Shown here: positions 58,155-64,000 of the stretch, piece after piece | How positions within the stretch are numbered: the first letter of the stretch is position 1 | Layout of the letters: every line of letters starts with the position of its first letter | Origin: Paenibacillus sp. FSL K6-1330 | GTDB taxonomy: Bacteria > Bacillota > Bacilli > Paenibacillales > Paenibacillaceae | Assembly (NCBI RefSeq): GCF_037976825.1 | Contig: NZ_CP150269.1 | Coordinates: 331,001 to 395,000 of the forward strand | Length of the DNA stretch: 64,000 nt | Reading direction: 5' to 3' | Program-made: the position numbers and the translations under genes | The notes under the pieces: model-generated | The model's database searches: none | Told to the model about the DNA's origin: nothing | The model's input: the letters and a program-made list of their open reading frames with translations, nothing else

Positions 58155-59350
58155 GAATCTGTTTTGTTACGCACAAGGTGAAGAAGGGAGACGGACAAGG
58201 CAGAGTCAATTATGAAGTTATTGTGGAGGCCTTAAAGCAAGGGCACGAAGTGATCGTGATATCCTCAGAGCTGTCGGAAGACCTCCGAAATCATTCCCAA
58301 GTGGAGTGGATTAGGATCAATGTTAGCAAAGTCCCGATCGCCTTGCTGCGAAATCAGTTATTTGCTATCGTTTCCGCATGCTCAATCTGGCTTCGTCGAG
58401 CCCGTATTCAGCTAGTTGTGGTCAATGGATTCATAACTTATGCCCGGTCTGATATCAATTGTGTGCACTTAGTTCATAGCGCGTGGGTGAAATCGAAGTA
58501 TCATCCGTTTCGGGAAAAGAAAACGATAAGAACGTTTTACCACTTCGTCTATAACGGGATCAATGCCGTTCTGGAGCGAATCGCACTGAAGAAAACCCGG
58601 CACATTATTTCCGTATCTGAGCAGGTGAAGCAGGAGCTTGTCCGGGATGCAAAATTAGGCGGTCGGCGCATTTCAGTCGTTCATAATGGCGTTGACACGA
58701 GTGAATTCTATCCATGGCCGATCAATAGAGCCGATTATAAGCTGGATGAGCATACAGTCTATGCCTTGTTTGCAGGAGATTTGAACTCAGGCATAAAAAA
58801 TCTGGATACAGTGCTTCGTGCGTTATCCGAAGTGGAGCATGTTCATCTGCTGGTTCTAGGAAATGCAGAAAGGAGCCCATATCCGAACTTGGCCGAACAA
58901 TTAGGAATTTCGAACCGTGTTCATTTCCTCGGGTATCGGAAGAATATCGCAGATTTTATGGCGCTAGCCGACTTGTTTGTTTTTCCTTCAAGGTATGAGT
59001 CGTTCTCGCTTGTCATTTTAGAAGCGATGGCATCAGGCCTGCCTGTGATCATGAGCAACCGCTGCGGCGTGGTTGAGCTTCTGTCTGACGATGCAGCCAT
59101 AGTCTTGGACAATCCGGATGATGTCCAGACTCTGACCAATGCAATCAGAGAACTATCCTCCAATCCGGAACAATTAAGAAGGATGGCACGAAGAGCGAGG
59201 GAACATGCGCTCCAAAACGACTGGGAGGCCATGGCGATCAAATACATGGAAATATTCAGAGAGACGATGAACGCTCAGTCAGGCATCCTGCCGATCGACA
59301 GGCTTGAAGGGAAAGAACGGTATGTTGAAAATACATATACTCAAAAATAA
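58151..59350 (+). CDS. Glycosyltransferase family 4
   Basis: A 399-residue GT-B glycosyltransferase. The N-terminal domain begins MRICFVTHKVKKGDGQGRVNYEV; the C-terminal domain carries VVHNGVDTSEFYP, VHFLGYRKNIADFMALADLFVFPSRYESFSLVILEAMASGLPVI, with the E-x7-E motif binding the nucleotide sugar. It adds one sugar to the lipid-linked repeat unit at the cytoplasmic face. The ATG overlaps the preceding stop (ATGA), so translation is coupled. It overlaps the flippase gene by 29 bases at its end. Confidence 0.93.
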   Translation: MRICFVTHKVKKGDGQGRVNYEVIVEALKQGHEVIVISSELSEDLRNHSQVEWIRINVSKVPIALLRNQLFAIVSACSIWLRRARIQLVVVNGFITYARSDINCVHLVHSAWVKSKYHPFREKKTIRTFYHFVYNGINAVLERIALKKTRHIISVSEQVKQELVRDAKLGGRRISVVHNGVDTSEFYPWPINRADYKLDEHTVYALFAGDLNSGIKNLDTVLRALSEVEHVHLLVLGNAERSPYPNLAEQLGISNRVHFLGYRKNIADFMALADLFVFPSRYESFSLVILEAMASGLPVIMSNRCGVVELLSDDAAIVLDNPDDVQTLTNAIRELSSNPEQLRRMARRAREHALQNDWEAMAIKYMEIFRETMNAQSGILPIDRLEGKERYVENTYTQK

Positions 59351-60650
59351 AAGAAGTTGGGGCAGTCTTGGCAATGTGATGCAAACATTTGCATCCAATG
59401 TGTTAATCCTCGGTGTCAACGTATTGACAGGTATTATTATCGCGAGGACTTTAGGCCCTGAGGGCCGTGGAGAACAGGCAGCCATGATTATGTGGCCGCA
59501 ATTCTTGGCGTACTGTTTAACTTTAGGCATTCCGTCAGCGCTGGTCTATTATATGACAAGAAAAGATGGGAACCAGGGCTCGCTCTATATCACCGCGTTG
59601 ATTATGTCGTTGATTCTTGGATGCGTGGCCATAGCGATCGGTGCTGCACTCATCCCGTTCTGGATGAAGGAATACTCACCGGAAGTCATTGAATTTGCCG
59701 TGTGGGCACTGGCAGTTTCGCCGCTTGCCATACTAGGCACCATTAATATAGCAGCCTTACAGTCTAGGGAAGAATACCTCTTGTATAATTTCATGCGATA
59801 TATTCCGGTCCTGGGTACACTGATTCTGCTCTGTGTTCTCGTTGCAACCGGGAATGTTACGTCATTTTATACATCGATCGTATATCTTTTTCCCGCTATC
59901 CCAATCACCATATGGATAACAATCAAGCTGGTCTTGCATTATAAAATGAAGCAGAGGAACAAGTTGGAATCCGCCAAAAAGCTGCTCAGTTATGGGGTCC
60001 GTTCCTATGGAACCGATGTGGCCGGGACCTTTTCCGGTTATATTGATCAGATTTTGGTAGTAGGGTTACTATCGCCGGCCAGTCTTGGCCTATATGTTGT
60101 ATCGCTGAGCCTGTCAAAAATTTTAAATACGATTCAGACTGCGATTACCTCAGTGTTGTTTCCCAAGGCGTCCGGACTTCAACAGGCGGAAGCCATTCGA
60201 CTCACGTTCAAAGTTTACCGCGTTAGTATGCTGGTGACCCTTCTTGTAGGTGCCTCGGTATTTCTTATTGCACCGTATCTGTTAATTCTCCTGTATGGAC
60301 AGTCATTCACGGATGCTGTTCCGATATTCCGAATTTTAATCTTCCAAACGGGGATTGCGAGTCTTTCATGGATTCTTTCACAAGGCTTTATGTCTACTGG
60401 CAAGCCGGGGGTAGTTACCATCATTAGAGTATCAACCCTTGGGCTTAATATTGTGCTGCTGAATATTCTTATCCCGATGCTGGGAATTGAAGGTGCGGCA
60501 ATTTCGCTGTTGATTACATCCGTCGTGGAATTTGTTCTGATCTTCCTGCTCTATACGCTGAAGCATCATATTAAACCACGGGACTTTATCTTGACGAAGA
60601 AGGATATCGTATGGCTGCTTCAGCGTATTCGTATTCAATTGAGCGGCTAA
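59322..60650 (+). CDS. Wzx-type flippase (oligosaccharide exporter)
   Basis: A 442-residue membrane protein with about 12-14 hydrophobic segments, MATE/polysaccharide-transport fold. The family start is NVMQTFASNVLILGVNVLTGIIIARTLGPEGRGEQAAM, with the RxLGPxGxG motif typical of PST transporters. It flips the finished lipid-linked repeat unit across the membrane for the Wzy-like protein. ATG 59322 lies within the end of the glycosyltransferase gene, after GGGAAAG. Confidence 0.92.
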   Translation: MLKIHILKNKRSWGSLGNVMQTFASNVLILGVNVLTGIIIARTLGPEGRGEQAAMIMWPQFLAYCLTLGIPSALVYYMTRKDGNQGSLYITALIMSLILGCVAIAIGAALIPFWMKEYSPEVIEFAVWALAVSPLAILGTINIAALQSREEYLLYNFMRYIPVLGTLILLCVLVATGNVTSFYTSIVYLFPAIPITIWITIKLVLHYKMKQRNKLESAKKLLSYGVRSYGTDVAGTFSGYIDQILVVGLLSPASLGLYVVSLSLSKILNTIQTAITSVLFPKASGLQQAEAIRLTFKVYRVSMLVTLLVGASVFLIAPYLLILLYGQSFTDAVPIFRILIFQTGIASLSWILSQGFMSTGKPGVVTIIRVSTLGLNIVLLNILIPMLGIEGAAISLLITSVVEFVLIFLLYTLKHHIKPRDFILTKKDIVWLLQRIRIQLSG

Positions 60651-60716
60651 GGAGTCATACTGTGCCAATTGAGCTAGCTTTACCGTTAAATCTTATTGAA
60701 GAAAAGAGAGATTATG

Positions 60717-61904
60717 ATGAATATACTTACAACTGGAATGGGTTGGATCGATATTCAGCATGGCGGGTTAAACCGTTATTTTGCGGATTATATGAAAGCT
60801 ATGAAGGAGTATGGCCATACCGAGCTTGGACTTGTCGTGGGTCCACAGGGGGCTAGTATACAGACTGATCTTAATATTATCAATACTACGGAAGGAACAA
60901 CAAATCACGATCTCCTATCTCGAATGAGATCTGTACAGAAGCGCTCCTTTCAAGCGGTAGGCAGCTTCCAGCCGGATGTGTATAATCCGCATTTTGCACT
61001 CTATTCGGCTATGGTTACTAGGAGGAAAATTCCGCCGCATGTCCCGATCGTTACTCATTTTCAAGGGCCTTGGGCGCTGGAATCCAAGATTGAGGAGAAG
61101 AAGCAGAGCGGAGTCATGACAGAGGTGAAGTGTTGGCTGAAGAAACAAGTAGAACAAATAAGCTATCGTCGTTCCGACAGCTTCATTGTTTTGAGCCAAT
61201 ATTTTAAACAGATGCTTGCAGAGAACTATGATGTGAACGAGCGGGACGTTCATGTTATACCAGCAGCCGTGGATCATGAACGCTTTCGTCCTCATCCCAA
61301 TCGGGAGCAATTAAGAAAACAGCTGGGTATGTCAGCTAATCAACCTATACTCTTCTGTATAAGAAGATTAGTCCGCAGGATGGGAATTGACAGGCTGATT
61401 CATGCCATGGTAGATGTGATCAAGATACATCCTGAATCTCGCCTGTTCATTGGTGGAGATGGACCCATGCGTGCGGAATATGAAGCGTTAATCGGTCGGC
61501 TTGGACTCTCTTGGCATGTTAAATTGCTTGGAAGAATTTCCAACGAAGAGCTTGTTCAATACTATCAAGCTGCGGATATCAGTGTTGTTCCGACACTTAC
61601 CTTAGAGGGATTTGGTCTTATTACTGTTGAGTCTCTTGCATGTGGAACGCCTGTGTTAGGAACTCCATATGGGGGGACCAAAGAGATTTTGCAGCAATTG
61701 TCGAATGACTTACTGTTCAAAGACGGGACATCTGAAGCCATGAGCGAAAAAATTATTGATGTACTCAATAACAATTCATTTTTGCCAACCCGGGAAACAT
61801 GCAGGCAGCATGTGATGAATCGGTATACATGGAACAGGGTGGCTGAGGCTGTGACCGGGTTATTTACAGAAGAAATCGAGAAGAGAAAGGTACTTAGAAC
61901 ATGA
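60717..61904 (+). CDS. Glycosyltransferase family 4
   Basis: A 395-residue GT-B enzyme. The N terminus is MNILTTGMGWIDIQHGGLNRYFADYMKA, with the acceptor-side GG; the C-terminal donor domain has VIPAAVDHERFRPHP, RRMGIDRLIHAM (usually GxDxLI), and ADISVVPTLTLEGFGLITVESLACGTPVLGTPYGG, with E-x7-E. ATG 60714 is an alternative start three bases upstream. Sixty-six bases separate it from the flippase gene. Its stop overlaps the next gene's ATG. Confidence 0.92.
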   Translation: MNILTTGMGWIDIQHGGLNRYFADYMKAMKEYGHTELGLVVGPQGASIQTDLNIINTTEGTTNHDLLSRMRSVQKRSFQAVGSFQPDVYNPHFALYSAMVTRRKIPPHVPIVTHFQGPWALESKIEEKKQSGVMTEVKCWLKKQVEQISYRRSDSFIVLSQYFKQMLAENYDVNERDVHVIPAAVDHERFRPHPNREQLRKQLGMSANQPILFCIRRLVRRMGIDRLIHAMVDVIKIHPESRLFIGGDGPMRAEYEALIGRLGLSWHVKLLGRISNEELVQYYQAADISVVPTLTLEGFGLITVESLACGTPVLGTPYGGTKEILQQLSNDLLFKDGTSEAMSEKIIDVLNNNSFLPTRETCRQHVMNRYTWNRVAEAVTGLFTEEIEKRKVLRT

Positions 61905-63097
61905 AGATTGCCTTCTACAATCATACGAGTACCGTGAGCGGGGCCGAGATTAGCTTATTATTGACCGCCAGGCATTTAACCAAAGCCCATCCGATATTGT
62001 TCGCGCCAGAGGGGGAGCTTCTTCAGAGGGCCCGCAGTCAAGGGCTTGAAGCAGTCGGTATACCAAGCTTTCGTGCAAGGTTAACTAAGAATCCCCTTCT
62101 TCTTGTTATATACGTTTTCGGTATGTTATGGGCAGGTTGGAGGCTAGCTCTTCTTATGAAGCGAAGCCAGGTAGATCTTATTCATGCCAATTCGATTCGT
62201 GCTGGTATGATGGCATCATTATTCGGTTGGTATCATAGGCTTCCTGTCGTATGGCATTTGCGAGATATGCCGCCTAAGGGACTCATTGGAAAACTTATTC
62301 AAAAATTAGCCGTTCATACGACGCAGGCCCTCATCGGTATTTCAGAATCGGTTATTCATAGCATGGATCATCCCTCCTTACAAGAGAGGTGCCATCTCGT
62401 GCATAACGGAGTAGAACTGGTTCATTTTAATGCGGGGGAAAAAGACGAGATAAGAGCACGTTTAAGGTCGGAGTTCCAAACACCGCGGGATGCGAAAGTG
62501 CTAGCCATAATTGGTCAGATTGCCCCATGGAAGAGGCAGGAAGATGCGATTGAAGCATTTTCAAGGTTTGCGGTTGAAGAACCGGAAGCGGTTCTATGGA
62601 TCGTTGGTGAGGCTAAATTCAGGCTGGAGAATGAACGCTATCTTGAACGTTTAAAGGCCAGAGCTAGAACGTTAAAGCTCGAAGATAAGGTTAGGTTTAC
62701 TGGATTTAGAGATGATGTACTGGAGATCTGCTGTGCAGCAGATCTCCTTTTATTATGCTCAGAGAATGAACCGTTTGGGCGCGTAATTATTGAAGCTATG
62801 TCACAAGGTATGCCGGTTGTTGGCAGTCTTGGAGGCGGTGTGCCTGAAATTATCCAGAGCGGTGAAAGTGGGCTGCTGTATGAGACGGGAAACATCGAAG
62901 AGCTTACACGCTGTATCCGGCAGGTACTAAAAGATAAACGAATGTGGTTGGCACTTAGCCATAACGGGCAAGAACGCGTCCGAGATCACTTCTCGATTAA
63001 GCAGACATCTCAAAAAATTGAGCTGATCTATCAACAGCTGTTGTCTAAGCCAGGAATGAAGCAGGTGGAGCAACAGCATGCAAGGGAGCTGGTATAA
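61901..63097 (+). CDS. Glycosyltransferase family 4
   Basis: A 398-residue GT-B enzyme. MKIAFYNHTSTVSGAEISLLL at the N terminus and HLVHNGVELVHFN, IGQIAPWKRQEDAIEAF, and ADLLLLCSENEPFGRVIIEAMSQGMPVVGSLGGGVPEI in the donor domain identify it. It starts with ATG overlapping the previous TGA and ends TAATG, sharing one base with the next gene. This is the third complete glycosyltransferase of the operon, pointing to a repeat unit of at least four sugars with the initiating one. Confidence 0.93.
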   Translation: MKIAFYNHTSTVSGAEISLLLTARHLTKAHPILFAPEGELLQRARSQGLEAVGIPSFRARLTKNPLLLVIYVFGMLWAGWRLALLMKRSQVDLIHANSIRAGMMASLFGWYHRLPVVWHLRDMPPKGLIGKLIQKLAVHTTQALIGISESVIHSMDHPSLQERCHLVHNGVELVHFNAGEKDEIRARLRSEFQTPRDAKVLAIIGQIAPWKRQEDAIEAFSRFAVEEPEAVLWIVGEAKFRLENERYLERLKARARTLKLEDKVRFTGFRDDVLEICCAADLLLLCSENEPFGRVIIEAMSQGMPVVGSLGGGVPEIIQSGESGLLYETGNIEELTRCIRQVLKDKRMWLALSHNGQERVRDHFSIKQTSQKIELIYQQLLSKPGMKQVEQQHARELV

Positions 63098-64000
63098 TGC
63101 GGGATTTGAAAATAGCCATTGTGCATGATTACCTCAATCAAATGGGGGGAGCCGAACGTGTGGTGGCTGTATTACACAAAATGTTTCCCGAGGCACCAAT
63201 CTACACAACCATCGTCGATCGTAACAAACTACTGCCTGAGTTACAGGACGCCGTTATCCATACGACTTGGATGCAGCGAATCCCGGGGATATTGAATAAA
63301 TTCAAGCTTTATTTCTGGCTGTACCCATTCTCAATAAGGTCTATAAACGTGAAGAGCTACGATCTTATTCTTAGTTCCAGTAGTGCTTATGCGAAGGGGG
63401 TTCGGAAGGGTAGGCAGAGTCTTCATGTCTGTTATTGCTATACACCGATGCGCTTTGTCTGGGATTTCGATACGTATATGGAAAGCATTCAGGTACCCCG
63501 TTTGGTTAAAAGAATTGCGAAATGGCTGATCTATCCTTTGAAGAGATGGGATAAGAATAACTCTGAACACGTGGATCGTTTGATCGCTATTTCCACAATC
63601 GTGAAGGAGCGAATTAAACAGTGTTATGGAGTAAATGCTCCAATCATATTTCCTCCGGTAGAAGTTAGCCGGTTTAGCGTCAAGGAAGGGGTGCCGGAGG
63701 ATTATTTTCTTGTCGTCTCTCGATTGGTGTCTTACAAAAAAATAGACTTGGCGATTGAGGCGTGCACACAGAGTGGTAAGCGTCTGATCGTAATTGGAGA
63801 TGGACCGGATCGGAAAAGGCTGGAGCAGCTTGCTGGAGACACGATCACTTTTCTTGGAAGAAAAAGTGACGAGGATGTTGTCCGCTATATGCAAAATTGC
63901 AAGGCATTGATATTTCCCGGTATTGAGGATTTTGGCATAACTCCTCTTGAAGCCAATGCGTGTGGCAGACCGATTATTGCCTACTATGGAGGCGGAGCGC
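63097..64000 (+). CDS. Glycosyltransferase family 4, cut by window end
   Basis: The first 301 codons of a GT-B enzyme running off the end of the window. MRDLKIAIVHDYLNQMGGAERVVAVLHKMFPEAPIYT is the WbaZ/PimB-like acceptor-side start, later ICFPPVEV-type (IIFPPVEVSRF), VVSRLVSYKKIDLAIEA and IFPGIEDFGITPLEANACGRPIIAYYGGGA. The ATG shares its A with the upstream TAA. The frame has no stop up to 64000. A minus-strand frame over the same stretch is a shadow. Confidence 0.93.
   Translation, partial: MRDLKIAIVHDYLNQMGGAERVVAVLHKMFPEAPIYTTIVDRNKLLPELQDAVIHTTWMQRIPGILNKFKLYFWLYPFSIRSINVKSYDLILSSSSAYAKGVRKGRQSLHVCYCYTPMRFVWDFDTYMESIQVPRLVKRIAKWLIYPLKRWDKNNSEHVDRLIAISTIVKERIKQCYGVNAPIIFPPVEVSRFSVKEGVPEDYFLVVSRLVSYKKIDLAIEACTQSGKRLIVIGDGPDRKRLEQLAGDTITFLGRKSDEDVVRYMQNCKALIFPGIEDFGITPLEANACGRPIIAYYGGGA

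Noticed and set aside
1..64000. CRISPR array
   Set aside because: No regularly spaced repeats; the ssrA-type ends are kilobases apart and differ in form.

Overview
The window looks like a Paenibacillus chromosome (Firmicutes, Bacillales). The grounds are the gene order secG-rnr-smpB-ssrA, strong AGGAGG-type ribosome binding sites, YvfRSTU-like, DUF2642 and DUF6809 genes, a chitin/hemicellulose-degrading repertoire, and a lasso peptide whose core closely resembles paeninodin of Paenibacillus. The species cannot be fixed from sequence alone.

Layout. (1) 1-5.3 kb is conserved core: a PaaI-type thioesterase, secG, RNase R with a long Gly/Arg-rich tail, smpB and the tmRNA gene ssrA, with tag peptide (A)GKQQNNYAFAA. 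These serve protein export, RNA decay and ribosome rescue. (2) About 5.3-44.7 kb is a mosaic accessory region anchored at the 3' end of ssrA. It is punctuated by one large partial ssrA copy (6.2-6.5 kb) and at least six shorter pieces resembling the ssrA 3' end or a related hairpin (10.9, 13.0, 19.05, 20.8, 28.25, 44.65 kb), each followed at once by a short hairpin resembling an intrinsic terminator. Cargo between them includes a zeta-toxin-like kinase with a small partner, an HNH nuclease, a helicase-nuclease, a chemoreceptor, an ABC/two-component operon, a TerD-vWA protein, two tandem FAD oxidoreductases, a chitin-active LPMO, an IS1182-like element, a DUF438 protein, a WXG100 cassette, a mechanosensitive channel, GH43 and GH3 enzymes, ung, an LppY/LpqO-like pair and a type I toxin. 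Many gene fragments (Doc, LtrA, IS3, GH127, Fn3, sensor tail) mark repeated insertion and deletion. I found no integrase.

(3) 44.8-46.2 kb holds a Crp/Fnr-type regulator with a DUF2892 membrane protein and an AhpD-like protein; a palindrome centred near -41 of a plausible promoter may be its operator. (4) 46.4-50.1 kb (minus strand) is a lasso peptide locus: cyclase, a 41-residue precursor (47485-47610) and an HPr-kinase-like tailoring kinase, with a VanZ-like gene upstream. The usual precursor-binding and leader-peptidase genes are not in the window. (5) 50.4-64 kb is an exopolysaccharide locus: a pectate-lyase-like beta-helix protein, then Wzz-type protein, BY-kinase, GalU, initiating sugar transferase, Wzy-like polymerase, SGNH hydrolase, four glycosyltransferases (the last cut by the window end) and a Wzx-like flippase, many with overlapping stops and starts.

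Five copies of the inverted repeat GATAC-N5-GTATC lie around the promoters of the lasso cyclase, the VanZ/pectate-lyase divergent region and the exopolysaccharide operon. Two overlap well-spaced -35/-10 elements, so one unknown regulator may control lasso peptide and exopolysaccharide together.
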